Shown: positions 53,000 through 62,928, numbered from the stretch's first letter. The stretch: DNA of 64,000 nt from Vallitalea pronyensis (GCF_018141445.1 NZ_CP058649.1:4979001-5043000), one strand, 5' to 3'. Translations and numbers: made by a program. Notes: generated from the sequence alone by a model not told the origin.

Positions 53000-54186
53000 T
53001 TTTTATTTAAAGCCTCCCTTATTTGAACACATTGTCCCTTACATGGTGTCCTATCCCCTACGTCACTGAGTTTGATTGCTGAAACTTTCTGTGAGTAATG
53101 GGTAGAGCATAATGGTTTCACATGATAACCATTGGTACCTTTCTCACTTGGAATATGATAAACCGTAAGTAATGTATCCTTATCAATGCCTTTTGAACAC
53201 CTATCACAGAGCTTAGATTGATGCCGTTCTGGTACGTAATCCATGGGATAACTTATCTTTTGTACACATCTGCGATAGAAATGATAGACTGAGCGTCCTT
53301 CAACAACGTAAACAATCCGCTCATCTTCACCTTCAGAGCTTCTACTTGCTATACCTTCAGGTTTCACATATACTTGTTCACTGTTCCCATTGCCAGTAAA
53401 CCCTCGCACTTTTACACGTTGTAACATGGCTATTTTCTTTAAGCCAGGAACAGGGATGGGTATGGCAAGGTCATAATATACAATCAGATCAATATCTTCA
53501 TCTGCTAACATAAATCTGGAACGCTTAAAATCTAAGCCCTTTTTTCCCCCTATAATAAACCATTTATCCAATTGTTCTTCCGATAGATATTGATTCATGA
53601 ACACTTCCGCCATCTTCGTACCTACAACATTATTGGTAACTTCAATGCCTTCAACAAGACATTGATTCATAAGGGTACTCTCCATCTGGTGTAAAAGGGT
53701 TTCTGTAGATGTGATGATATGGTTTATGCTGTCATAGGCTGTTATTGCTTGAAGAAATACATTATCTTTAATATGCTTCGCGTGCTCTGTATAGCCTTTA
53801 ATGTAGGCTCCTAGAGATGACTTTCCCTCCATGTCCTCATAACCATTAGAAGGTTTTAAAGCATGTGTCCGCACATAGGTACGTGCTCCTTCAAGGGTAC
53901 TATAGAGGTATTTTGAGTGTTGTATCATGGTATCCAGATTATCCTTAGCATTGCCTGCTTTCCCTAGGGCTGTTTGATAGATATCTTGTTCAGCGTTTAG
54001 TAGCTCTGTTTTCTCTAATAGATACGCGTAGGTTGCCATTTCATTAGCGGTTTCAGACAAAGCATATTGAATACTTTCATGAATAAACATGATTTTAATG
54101 ATATATACCACGGAAAGGATGGCCATGAGAAATATAGGTAGTACAACGGCTGCTTCTACGGTTAAAGACCCTTGTAATTTTTTCAT
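52996..54186 (-). CDS. TadE-like protein with Cys/His-rich C-terminal repeats
   Basis: I start at ATG 54186 (GAGGT eight bases upstream), giving 396 residues with KLQGSLTVEAAVVLP at the N-terminus, the same Gly-Ser site and Glu+5 as its neighbour, and one hydrophobic helix. The C-terminal 100 residues hold two similar motifs, VYHFYRRC with a later CDRC, and GYHVKPLC with a later CKGQC, each offering a His and three Cys; this looks like a duplicated metal-binding domain exposed outside the cell. An earlier ATG at 54201 is closer to AAAGGA but badly spaced. It belongs to the Tad-like operon. Confidence 0.8.
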   Translation of the reverse strand: MKKLQGSLTVEAAVVLPIFLMAILSVVYIIKIMFIHESIQYALSETANEMATYAYLLEKTELLNAEQDIYQTALGKAGNAKDNLDTMIQHSKYLYSTLEGARTYVRTHALKPSNGYEDMEGKSSLGAYIKGYTEHAKHIKDNVFLQAITAYDSINHIITSTETLLHQMESTLMNQCLVEGIEVTNNVVGTKMAEVFMNQYLSEEQLDKWFIIGGKKGLDFKRSRFMLADEDIDLIVYYDLAIPIPVPGLKKIAMLQRVKVRGFTGNGNSEQVYVKPEGIASRSSEGEDERIVYVVEGRSVYHFYRRCVQKISYPMDYVPERHQSKLCDRCSKGIDKDTLLTVYHIPSEKGTNGYHVKPLCSTHYSQKVSAIKLSDVGDRTPCKGQCVQIREALNKK

Positions 54187-54222
54187 TGGGTTATACCTCA
54201 TTTCCTTTAAGGTGTCTCATGT

Positions 54223-57200
54223 TTAATACGTCATAGCTGTACGAATGGTGAATGTGTACCTGTTTTTGGCTCTATCCCTTGATTTTTCTGGCATAAAAGG
54301 AAGTCCAAAAAACATATAATTAACAGATACTTCCGCAGTCACCTCATAACCTGCCCCATAATCCGTTAGAACCAATGACGAATCCTCTCTATTTTTTTGC
54401 AGATTGAACTGAATCAAATCCATGACACGGTACAGTTTTAAATCATCATCAATACCAATCAATAACATCAGTCGCAGATAATCATTGTACGAAAAACTTG
54501 GCATCAACGATGCATAGTTCTTTTCTATGGGCTGGCTCCATACCTCATTTAACCGTTGGTTTAATGTTTCATCAATATTTTTCTGAATATCTGTGGTGAT
54601 TCGGTTAATTTCTTTCTTGGTGACATCTTTATACTTAGAAGCCGTCTCTTTTACCAATTGATTCACTTTATTTTCAAATTGATCGGATATACCTTCAACT
54701 TGCCCCGTAACCTTACTAACGATTGCTTGTTTTGTGTTTTCAATTTTTCTCTTGGCTTTGCTCAGAATTTCTTTTTTTATGGTGAGTAATTCGGCGTAAG
54801 ACGCCTCCATAATCTGATGACCATAATCCCTATAGATGATGGTTATAAGGTGATTGCTTAAGCCACTATCTTTTATCTGATGATAATCCTTAGCCGTTGG
54901 TTTTTCACCTATTTCGTCACGGATATGATGAAAAGTGTCATCAATAATGCCATCAACTACCCTGTCCACTTCATCCAGTGAATATTGAATTGTTCGCTCC
55001 GCTTGGTCTAGAACTTCTCCCATTTTATTCTGAACATAGCTCCCCACATCATCGTTAAATCGATAAGCCACATAAGACACCTGATGTTGAACACTATTTG
55101 ATAGGGCATCGATGAGTTGCACCGATTGATCGGCAGCATAGTCCCCTACTTCTTCCACAATGCCTTTAACAATACCATTAAAACTTGTATACCAATCTGT
55201 TCTCGTCTTTAGAAAAGGTACTTTCTTACCTTCAAGTAAATACCTCACATCCACAAGGGACTCCACATAACTCCACGCAGCCATCATTAACGCTGCAACA
55301 ATGTAAACACCCAGACCAAAGGTCCACCACCCTGCAATAGACGTAGCTACCCCCATGATAAACGTACGTTTTTCCGTATTGGTAAGTAGATGTAGGTAGT
55401 TCATCACAAAGCGTATCCCCATGATGGTATGGGACACGTATTGTAAGTTGGTTTTTTCATGAAGGCTTCCTCGAAGAATGTACTCCACTTCATGGTTGAG
55501 GTAATGGGTATCCTTAGGATAACCACTTAAGGTTACTGGGTCACCACCTTGTCCATGGTCTGTAGCCGTTGCAAACTGACCCATAATATACTCATTGATA
55601 TAGAGTTCATTTCTAAGGTTCATGGTGGTATTGCTGATTTTATCCCCTATACGAGAAAACATATCCAAGGATTTATCCATAAACTTATTTTGCTTCTCAT
55701 TGATAAAATCCATTTTTTCATCTGTAACCAATGGCTGAGACTCATCTGGATGGGCTATAGATGGTCGTATGGTGGTATTCACTTCACCTGTTACATCATG
55801 GTTTGCCTCTATGGATAAGCTATTCTCGGATATCTTGGTTACGTGATTTCTTGGGTCTTGCTTTTCTTTTTCCTCTTTGCTCAATGTCCTCATATCACCG
55901 TAGTCAAAAGCCATGTAGTCATAATGATAACCTTGAAGTCCTGTATGAATGATTTTCATCTGTTGCGATACATGGGCTACAAATCCATGATCTGTAAAAC
56001 CTCTTAAATTCTGTATATAATTCGTTGGATAAGAGAAATAGGGTTGACCTGTTTGCTGATTGACTTCTTGCATAAAAGCCCGTAGCACTTGGTTTTCTGT
56101 ATGTGGGTCAAATTGTTGATGGAGCATATAATAGAGATGATACCTGTTCATGTATTGAAACAGTTCTTGTCCCACTGGTACTATGGTTTCTAATTGCTTG
56201 ATGTTTTTTTCCAACTCATCTTTCATGGCTACAACATTATTGGTCAGATGATAGGTTTTCTTAGGATCATCTGGGATGGCTAATCGCCCTTTCAAGGTCT
56301 TTAGTTCACCTTCCATGGATGTAACAGCTGATTCAATTAAGTCATCTTTATGCTGATTCAACTCTTGTTCAAGTCCATTAATGGACTGTTTTATATGAAA
56401 ACTTTCCTTCTCTATCCGTTCTATGACATCTAAAGCATGGTGGTTAGCAGCTCGATACAAGGCTAAAGTGTTGATATACTGCACATGATACAGCATACGC
56501 TCTCTAGCATGATACACTTTCTCTGTCTCATGATGAAAATGATCATGTGATGCGCGTTCCTCTTGCTCTAGCGTATTTATCCTCTCAGAAACATCATCCA
56601 TACTTGTTTGAAGCTCAGAAACCATATGTTCAAGCTGCCTTATTGCGTCTGATGTATACGCATCTTCCGTTTCGTGACTTCCATCCTCGTTCAAATCATC
56701 AATGGCTAACATCTGAGCCGCTATTAAACGAGAAAGCTCAGAACGCTTAGCGCTTATGTCACTTTGCAGACTTGATAGCTCATTTCTTTTTTCACTTAAT
56801 TGCTGCCTGATATGGTATAAACGTTTGTACGTTGATACCATACTGCCACGATGACGGTCAAATTGATGCATATACGTGGTCACTAGCGGTTCTTTTTCAT
56901 AGAGACGAAAAATTTTCTGATTCAATGTATGTTTTACAGCGTCATCTGGAATTGTGTTAAGAAAGGTTTTGTCTTGTTCTTTTTGGTATGCCATCTTTTT
57001 AACAAAATAGTCCTCATAGGTGATATGACCATTTTTCGTTATATGAAGACCGTCGATGTACTTTTCAAGTTCTCGGTATAAATCATCAATTTCTGTTACG
57101 CTCTTTTCCACTTCCATCTTCTTCTTTACATATTTTGTTGTCTTGGTCGCCTTGGTAATGAGCTGAAGTTTTTCTAAAAAGGGTTCAATCAGAAGCATAG

Positions 57201-57660
57201 GAGCGCGATATTTCATGTATTCGAGTATCTGGAGTTGTATGTAATCGGTATTGCCTTCAACCAGGTTACTTGTGGGTTTTATATGCAATACTTCCAGATT
57301 ATAATCGTATAACTGAAAAGGGTCTTTTGGGGGGTCTTTATATAATAGTTGATGCATTTGATTTAATTCTGGTAGATTTTTCTTAGGTTGTAATGCTGCT
57401 AAAGCATACATTTCTATTTGATCGTCTATGGGTGTCTGTTCATCCTCTTTCGTGGCAAACATACCATATTCATGAGCCATGTTTACATCATAATTGGCTA
57501 TAACGGATTGGGTGGCAGACCGTAGAGCTCTCAATGCTTGCATTTTAGCGATTTGTATACGTGTACCATCAATGACCGTACATGTAAATACGATAATAAT
57601 CAGTAAAATACAACTCAAAAAAACCGTCACCGATCCTTCTGCTTTGCTGTTTTTTATCAC
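54223..57660 (-). CDS. DUF5702 / TadG-like giant envelope protein
   Basis: The GTG at 57660 has GAGGTGA five bases upstream and gives 1145 residues. The N-terminus, AEGSVTVFLSCILLIIIVF, keeps the Gly-Ser motif of the TadE-like proteins but has Phe in place of Glu+5. The next part (DGTRIQIAKMQALRALRSA) and HEVEYILRG near residue 725 are DUF5702 hallmarks. Long coiled coils (about 150-450 and 900-1050) flank a hydrophobic pair near 765-800. DUF5702 proteins accompany Tad-like clusters in Clostridia and replace TadG; function is not established. It is first in the operon and has a good promoter. Confidence 0.82.
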   Translation of the reverse strand: MIKNSKAEGSVTVFLSCILLIIIVFTCTVIDGTRIQIAKMQALRALRSATQSVIANYDVNMAHEYGMFATKEDEQTPIDDQIEMYALAALQPKKNLPELNQMHQLLYKDPPKDPFQLYDYNLEVLHIKPTSNLVEGNTDYIQLQILEYMKYRAPMLLIEPFLEKLQLITKATKTTKYVKKKMEVEKSVTEIDDLYRELEKYIDGLHITKNGHITYEDYFVKKMAYQKEQDKTFLNTIPDDAVKHTLNQKIFRLYEKEPLVTTYMHQFDRHRGSMVSTYKRLYHIRQQLSEKRNELSSLQSDISAKRSELSRLIAAQMLAIDDLNEDGSHETEDAYTSDAIRQLEHMVSELQTSMDDVSERINTLEQEERASHDHFHHETEKVYHARERMLYHVQYINTLALYRAANHHALDVIERIEKESFHIKQSINGLEQELNQHKDDLIESAVTSMEGELKTLKGRLAIPDDPKKTYHLTNNVVAMKDELEKNIKQLETIVPVGQELFQYMNRYHLYYMLHQQFDPHTENQVLRAFMQEVNQQTGQPYFSYPTNYIQNLRGFTDHGFVAHVSQQMKIIHTGLQGYHYDYMAFDYGDMRTLSKEEKEKQDPRNHVTKISENSLSIEANHDVTGEVNTTIRPSIAHPDESQPLVTDEKMDFINEKQNKFMDKSLDMFSRIGDKISNTTMNLRNELYINEYIMGQFATATDHGQGGDPVTLSGYPKDTHYLNHEVEYILRGSLHEKTNLQYVSHTIMGIRFVMNYLHLLTNTEKRTFIMGVATSIAGWWTFGLGVYIVAALMMAAWSYVESLVDVRYLLEGKKVPFLKTRTDWYTSFNGIVKGIVEEVGDYAADQSVQLIDALSNSVQHQVSYVAYRFNDDVGSYVQNKMGEVLDQAERTIQYSLDEVDRVVDGIIDDTFHHIRDEIGEKPTAKDYHQIKDSGLSNHLITIIYRDYGHQIMEASYAELLTIKKEILSKAKRKIENTKQAIVSKVTGQVEGISDQFENKVNQLVKETASKYKDVTKKEINRITTDIQKNIDETLNQRLNEVWSQPIEKNYASLMPSFSYNDYLRLMLLIGIDDDLKLYRVMDLIQFNLQKNREDSSLVLTDYGAGYEVTAEVSVNYMFFGLPFMPEKSRDRAKNRYTFTIRTAMTY

Positions 57661-57684
57661 GTGTCTCACCTCATTGTAGCTCTT

Positions 57685-57713
57685 ATTATAAAGGAATTAC
57701 CATAATTTGTCTA
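57685..57713 (-). promoter_or_regulatory. Promoter of the DUF5702/Tad-like operon
   Basis: On the minus strand TAGACA (57708-57713) and TATAAT (57685-57690) are 17 bp apart, 25 nt before the GTG start. This makes the DUF5702 gene the likely first gene of the operon rather than the tail of a larger Tad cluster. Confidence 0.55.
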
Positions 57714-58118
57714 TGACTTTTTATACTTTTTGTAATTATTTGAATTAATATGATGAAGATTGATGAATATTGATAGTTTATACCATGTTTATCATTGTGT
57801 TTCGTGTAAGCAAAAACATGTTTTTTATCATAATATTTTCAAGTGTCATAGGTGACCGTTATAAAATAGGATAAGGTAACATTATATATTGCTTTAAATC
57901 ATATACTTTCTATGATTATGGTTAATTAATAAACCATGGGCGTCTTACGTCTTTATGATTCGTGACGATGCTTTCTGAATACTTATGACCTATCTAGGTA
58001 GGGCTATCTACTATAATTAGGCAAGGTCATGTATTGACATTTTGCTAAGATGGTTTTACAATCAGTCATATGTATACATTTAAGTCACTTCATGAAGGTA
58101 ATGTATAGGGGTCTTATG
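57714..58118. other. Divergent intergenic region with possible operator
   Basis: This 400-base AT-rich stretch has no convincing reading frame. Near the MFS gene, TATAAT (58012-58017) is preceded by a near-palindrome CCTATCTAGGTAGG (57989-58002) and another CTATCTAC (58004-58011), which could be a repressor site over a promoter with a poor -35. No regulator gene is adjacent. Confidence 0.4.
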
Positions 58119-59369
58119 ATGAAAAATAAAGTCGTAACAAAAAAACAACGATCAGACTATAATTTAAAAATTAATGTGTTTAATGGTGTGGCCTTTGCTA
58201 TATCCTTAAACTTAGTTAAACCATATTATGCAAAATTTGCTGAACGCTTAGGTGCTAATGACTATCATTTTGCACTTCTCAATGCGCTTCCTGCTCTTCT
58301 AAGTGTTTTTGCCTTTTTACCTGGGGCACTGATGATAGAAAAAGCCAAGAGCAAAACAACAATAACCAGTAAGTTTTTATTGGTACAAAAACTCATCTAC
58401 TTATCCATTATTTTTGTACCCTTTTTAGGAACTGTTAATCAACCCCTTTTATTTGTTGTACTTATTGGACTTATGAATTTCCCAGGTTCCGTTGCCATCA
58501 TGGGCTATCAATCCTCCATTGGTGATATATTCAACCCTCGTGAGCGGAGCCGTGCCATGAGCCTTCGTAATCGTTTTTCGGATTTTTTCCGACTAATTGT
58601 TTCCTTTATAGCCGGGCAGGTACTCACGTTGGTACCCAAAACGCCAGAAGATACGCTGATCTTATATCAAATCTTTTTTGGTATTGCTTTTTTATTTGGC
58701 ATCATCGAAATGGTCTCTTTACTTAAGTTCAAAAGCCATAAGGAAGAAGTTGCCCTACCAGATGTACATAAAATAGCCTATTTAACCTTATTTAAAGATA
58801 CCATAAGAAGCATACCTGGCAATAGAAAATTTGTATCCTTTATTGTATGTTCCATTCTTTTTCATTTTGGTTGGCAGATGGGATGGCCATTATTCAGTAT
58901 CTATACCATTAAGAACCTTGGCGCTAATGAGTCTTGGCTGAGCATCATGACCATCTCCAGTGGTATAAGTTCCATTATTGCTTCTATTTTTTGGGCAAAA
59001 TTAGCCGATAAAAAAGGCAATAGCTTTACTTTGGCTATTGCTACCATGGGCATGGCCATTACACCTATTTTTTATGCCATATCCAGAAGTTTGTTTGTTC
59101 TGGTCTTTTTTGTCATGTCCGTTGGTGTCTTTGTGGCAGGGACTGTCTTAACGTTGTTTAATTTACTGTTGGAAGTTACACCCAATGAAAATCGAACCAT
59201 TTATATTGCTGTTTACAATATTTTAATTAATATATCAGCAACCATAGCGCCTCTATTAAGTGTATGGATTAAGGATATGACATCCATCTATCTTGCTCTT
59301 GTGGTGGTTGCTATCATGCGTATGATTGGCAGTATTGCTTTCTTTATACGCAATAAACGGTTGGTTTAG
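58119..59369 (+). CDS. MFS transporter
   Basis: From ATG 58119 (AGGGG seven bases upstream; ATG 58116 also possible) this 416-residue protein has about twelve membrane helices. NPRERSRAMSLRNRF after segment 4 and AKLADKKGN between segments 8 and 9 are MFS-type loops. The family resemblance is to uncharacterised Firmicutes MFS proteins. The frame could extend upstream to 58050, but that part lacks a ribosome site. It is monocistronic, ends at a strong terminator and is convergent with the GH88 cluster. The substrate is unknown. Confidence 0.85.
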   Translation: MKNKVVTKKQRSDYNLKINVFNGVAFAISLNLVKPYYAKFAERLGANDYHFALLNALPALLSVFAFLPGALMIEKAKSKTTITSKFLLVQKLIYLSIIFVPFLGTVNQPLLFVVLIGLMNFPGSVAIMGYQSSIGDIFNPRERSRAMSLRNRFSDFFRLIVSFIAGQVLTLVPKTPEDTLILYQIFFGIAFLFGIIEMVSLLKFKSHKEEVALPDVHKIAYLTLFKDTIRSIPGNRKFVSFIVCSILFHFGWQMGWPLFSIYTIKNLGANESWLSIMTISSGISSIIASIFWAKLADKKGNSFTLAIATMGMAITPIFYAISRSLFVLVFFVMSVGVFVAGTVLTLFNLLLEVTPNENRTIYIAVYNILINISATIAPLLSVWIKDMTSIYLALVVVAIMRMIGSIAFFIRNKRLV

Positions 59370-59379
59370 TGATAACGAA

Positions 59380-59431
59380 AAAGAGGCCATTTGCAATGGA
59401 AGTATTTGTTCCATTAGCAAACCACCTCTTC
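59380..59431. terminator. Bidirectional terminator between MFS and GH88 genes
   Basis: AAGAGG, TTTGC and AATGGAA pair in order with TTCCATT, GCAAA and CCTCTT, a long interrupted stem, with an A run before and T-rich sequence after it. The two genes converge here. Confidence 0.85.
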
Positions 59432-59489
59432 TTATACTATAAAATAACTTATTCCTTTATTTATGTAGGCACCTACACACACATGGTAT

Positions 59490-60659
59490 CTACCAATACA
59501 ACTCCCAATCCTTGATTAAGCGTGTTAAAGCTTCAAAATAGAAGTAATCTCCCCATGTATTACACTCGTCTACACCGCTGTTGCCACAGGTATTATAGGG
59601 TGAACGTTTACCATACACACCGTGTAGAATTAGTCCATTGGACTTGGATGGATCTTTAACACTATAATGATCAATCAATGATTTGAGCATCTTAAGGGCT
59701 GCATCTTTGTAGTACTCACTGTCTTCTTTATCCATGTACTTAGCCATCTCAAGCATACCACAGATAGCGATAGCTGCTGCGGAACTATCTCTTGGTTCAT
59801 CACTGCCATCGGTAAAGTCAAAATCCCAATAAGGCACAAGGTCTTGTGGCAAGTGTTCAATGAAGAAATTGGTAATATCCTTAAAGATTGGTATATAAGC
59901 CGGATTCTTTGTATAGCGGTAACTTAGAGCAACACCATATACACCCCATGCCTGGCCTCTTGACCAAGCAGAACCATCACGATAACCTTGACAAGTTACG
60001 CCCTTAAGGGGTTCACCTGTCTCTTGATTAAAGAAAAACGTATGGTAAGTGGAATGGTCATCCCTCATGATGTTTTTTAGAGAGGTGGTTATATGCTTCT
60101 TAGCAATATGAGCATACTTATCATCACCAGTTACCTCACTTGCCCAATACAACAAGGGCAGGTTAAGTAAGCAGTCAATAATGAGCCTGTAATTATCCGC
60201 TGCTCCTAATGCTCCCCATGCTTGAATAAATTCTCCTACTGGTTGATACCGGCTAATCAGTTGGTCCGCTGCAAGAATGGCCGCTTGTTTCCCCATTTCA
60301 TTCCCTGTCAACTTATAAGCTGCAACACAGGATAAACTGTAAAGGAAGCCCATATCGTGATGATCCACGTTTTGTTTTTCTTTAATCCGTCTAAGAAAAT
60401 CTTTTACTTGGATGTCAGCTGCTTGCTTATACCTATCGTCATTGGTATTTTCATAGGCTAACCAAATCTGTCCTGTCCAGAATCCTGTGGTCCAACTGTC
60501 GTTAGACTCAGGTTTGTAGAAATTATCCACACTGGCATCTTTTTTAAATAAATGTGTAAATTCTGGTAAGCTGCTTTTTACAATATCCACTGCATGATGA
60601 ATGGCGCTTTTTACTTCTTGGTCTGTCACAGCTTGATAGCTTGAGAAATCTTTCATCAT
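59490..60659 (-). CDS. Unsaturated glucuronyl hydrolase, glycoside hydrolase family 88
   Basis: The 389 residues match the (alpha/alpha)6-barrel GH88 enzymes that remove the 4,5-unsaturated uronic acid left by polysaccharide lyases. Motifs are SWTTGFWTGQIWLAYE, HHDMGF with Asp102, IIDCLLNLPLL with Asp162, RGQAWGVYGVALSYRYT and DSSAAAIA. The two Asp are 60 residues apart, as in the Bacillus enzyme (Asp88/Asp149, 61 apart). There is no signal peptide, so imported oligosaccharides are cleaved inside the cell. AGGAGG precedes the ATG. It has its own promoter downstream of the other cluster genes. The polymer (glycosaminoglycan, ulvan or pectin-like) cannot be told from this gene alone. Confidence 0.93.
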   Translation of the reverse strand: MMKDFSSYQAVTDQEVKSAIHHAVDIVKSSLPEFTHLFKKDASVDNFYKPESNDSWTTGFWTGQIWLAYENTNDDRYKQAADIQVKDFLRRIKEKQNVDHHDMGFLYSLSCVAAYKLTGNEMGKQAAILAADQLISRYQPVGEFIQAWGALGAADNYRLIIDCLLNLPLLYWASEVTGDDKYAHIAKKHITTSLKNIMRDDHSTYHTFFFNQETGEPLKGVTCQGYRDGSAWSRGQAWGVYGVALSYRYTKNPAYIPIFKDITNFFIEHLPQDLVPYWDFDFTDGSDEPRDSSAAAIAICGMLEMAKYMDKEDSEYYKDAALKMLKSLIDHYSVKDPSKSNGLILHGVYGKRSPYNTCGNSGVDECNTWGDYFYFEALTRLIKDWELYW

Positions 60660-60741
60660 TCATTGTCCTCCTATTGATTTTGGCTATACAGCACTCATTT
60701 TTGTTTCACTATGTGAATCTTGATTATTTTATATGAAACTA

Positions 60742-60770
60742 TTATACTATGCTCCATGGTAAAAATCAAT
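60742..60770 (-). promoter_or_regulatory. Promoter of the GH88 gene
   Basis: On the minus strand TTGATT (60765-60770) and TATAAT (60742-60747) are 17 bp apart. GTTTCA just after the -10 and TGAAAC further on form an inverted repeat in the leader, a possible operator. Confidence 0.6.
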
Positions 60771-60819
60771 TCAAAGGATGTAACATGATAACTTTTTACT
60801 AAATGAAACTTATTTTTTA

Positions 60820-62928
60820 CTAATCAAATGATAGCTTCAATAATTCAATGCTTACATGGTTTTCTTCACCTTTTAATATAATATTGGCCTCTTTATCAAA
60901 TGCATTAATCATTATATCTGTATTTTTAGAAACAGATATGATGACTTGTCTATCTCTATGTAATTCTTTGAATCCACCACAAACGAATTTAACGATATTG
61001 CCTTTTTCATCTACTTTAATCGCCATTACACCTATATAACGTCCTTCATAAACATGATGATTTATTTTTATTTTAAACGTCAATGGCTTATTCGTTAAAA
61101 TAGAAGTCAAATCCGTCATAACAACAGAACCATCCTCCAGCATACACCCCTGTTTGATAGGGTTTGTTTTTATACCCTTGCTTAATACTTTATCTACTGA
61201 AAATTCTATAAGCTCTGCTTTTTGAGCAATACGACTGAACTGTCTACTACAACTTTTCCCTTCAAAATCATAATTAGCTTTTCCATCAATCATAACCGTA
61301 CTATCTGTATGCGTACAATCTTCTAGAAAATCTAAAGTAGATTGCTTGGCGTATTCAGGATTCAAGAATAGAATAGAATCAAATACATGCCCATTGTATT
61401 CTATTTGTTTTTCACTGTTAATGCGTAATTGACCTTTTTCAATCTTGTCACTTGGAACTAACCCACACATAACCCCAGCATCCCATAGGGCTTGGCATTT
61501 TTCTAATATAAATAACCCACCATTGATATCATATGCATTCCTATATTCATTATGAGGATACCAATTTGCCAATGCAGGACGACCAAATACCACTAATAAA
61601 TCCAATTTAGGCAGTGGTCCATTAAACCCATTTAATAGTCTAATTTTTTGTTCTATCTTTGTTATTGTTTTAGAAAACTGCTCATTTTTCATGTTAAATC
61701 TATTTTCACGACGATCATTATAGGCATGATAATGAATGCGATTATTATACCTTGCATCGATCATTGCTTTTTCATAGATTGGATATGGCCTGCCTTCCGT
61801 ATAATACATATCGTACACAATGGGCTTAGGATGTGAACATGCTATGCCCATTCTTACTGGGTAAGACATATTTTCATCGGTTTGTCCATACTCTCTTGGT
61901 AAGTCCCACCACATGCACCCTGTTTCCCATATTTCATCATTGGTTAGTTTATTATGATACGTATTATGAAGTCCGATAAATATATCTTTTCCATAAACCT
62001 TCTTGGCATACTCATAAACAAAATTTTCCACCATAATGGGGCCTTCTTTTAAGACATCAAAATAATAATTTATCGCTTTGATTCTCATACCCTTATGATT
62101 CTCAGGCACATATCTCATCTCAAATATAGCCTGTTTTAAATCCATTCCTGTTTTATCATAAAATCGTTCTGCAAATGCCTTTCCGTAAAGTCTTTCTCTA
62201 AAAGGTTTCCACATGGCTTGAAAAGGTGGCGTTATTGGCATGGATTTGAACTCATCTAACCCGATGCCATCAAATGGAATCTCTGCATACCTATTAATGG
62301 CGTCATTAAAACTATTAATCGAAAACTGACTGAATAAATCTGGACTTCTATGATAATGAGCCGTTAAGATATAGGCTGTGTACCTTGCATATTTTACCCC
62401 TTCATCAATCTTAATTTTTATTCTTTCTTCATCTGAGTATAGGACTTGACATTGTTGCGTAATGTCCATCAATGAATCCTCTGCATAAAACCCTGCTCCA
62501 ACTTTTTCAAATAATACAACGCTAAATAATTCGCTTTTTAGACTTTCTTGATTGCGATGACCTCTTGTATGTGCTTCATATTCCAACATGCCATCATCAT
62601 CTAATAATGCTTCACCTTCAACAATCAAGGCTAAAGCATCATCCATACCTACAGCTTCGGCATTCCGCCATAATTGGAGACCTATTTTCACACCTAATTC
62701 ATGTGCTCTTTCTACTGTTTCTTTAAAGGGTACTACCACATCATCGTAATCAAAAAAGGACAGCCCATCTCTAGAGGTAAGAAATAATAAATCAAAAGGC
62801 ATTGTTTTACATATCTGCTCTAATTCCTGTATATAGGTTTTATTTTTTATCATATCTGGTGTCCAAAACCAATAGAGAATTTCAGGATGATTACTGTTAC
62901 CAATTTCCTTCACATACTTGATTTTCAT
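60820..62928 (-). CDS. Predicted TIM-barrel glycoside hydrolase of unassigned family
   Basis: This 702-residue protein begins with barrel-like strands EILYWFWTPDM, FDLLFLTSRDG and GVKIGLQLW, continues through FDGIGLDEFKSMPITPP (candidate catalytic acid in LDEF) and IFIGLHNTYH, then has a glutamine-amidotransferase-like middle part (LDLLVVFGRPALANW, FDSILFLNPEYA) and an all-beta C-terminus. The order barrel, trimerisation-like domain, beta domain resembles GH42/GH-A-type enzymes, but I do not recognise the family. No signal peptide. AAAGGAG precedes the ATG. Flanked by GH88 and a sugar isomerase-type gene, it probably acts on uronic-acid-containing oligosaccharides inside the cell. Function is inferred from fold and context. 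Confidence 0.55.
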   Translation of the reverse strand: MKIKYVKEIGNSNHPEILYWFWTPDMIKNKTYIQELEQICKTMPFDLLFLTSRDGLSFFDYDDVVVPFKETVERAHELGVKIGLQLWRNAEAVGMDDALALIVEGEALLDDDGMLEYEAHTRGHRNQESLKSELFSVVLFEKVGAGFYAEDSLMDITQQCQVLYSDEERIKIKIDEGVKYARYTAYILTAHYHRSPDLFSQFSINSFNDAINRYAEIPFDGIGLDEFKSMPITPPFQAMWKPFRERLYGKAFAERFYDKTGMDLKQAIFEMRYVPENHKGMRIKAINYYFDVLKEGPIMVENFVYEYAKKVYGKDIFIGLHNTYHNKLTNDEIWETGCMWWDLPREYGQTDENMSYPVRMGIACSHPKPIVYDMYYTEGRPYPIYEKAMIDARYNNRIHYHAYNDRRENRFNMKNEQFSKTITKIEQKIRLLNGFNGPLPKLDLLVVFGRPALANWYPHNEYRNAYDINGGLFILEKCQALWDAGVMCGLVPSDKIEKGQLRINSEKQIEYNGHVFDSILFLNPEYAKQSTLDFLEDCTHTDSTVMIDGKANYDFEGKSCSRQFSRIAQKAELIEFSVDKVLSKGIKTNPIKQGCMLEDGSVVMTDLTSILTNKPLTFKIKINHHVYEGRYIGVMAIKVDEKGNIVKFVCGGFKELHRDRQVIISVSKNTDIMINAFDKEANIILKGEENHVSIELLKLSFD

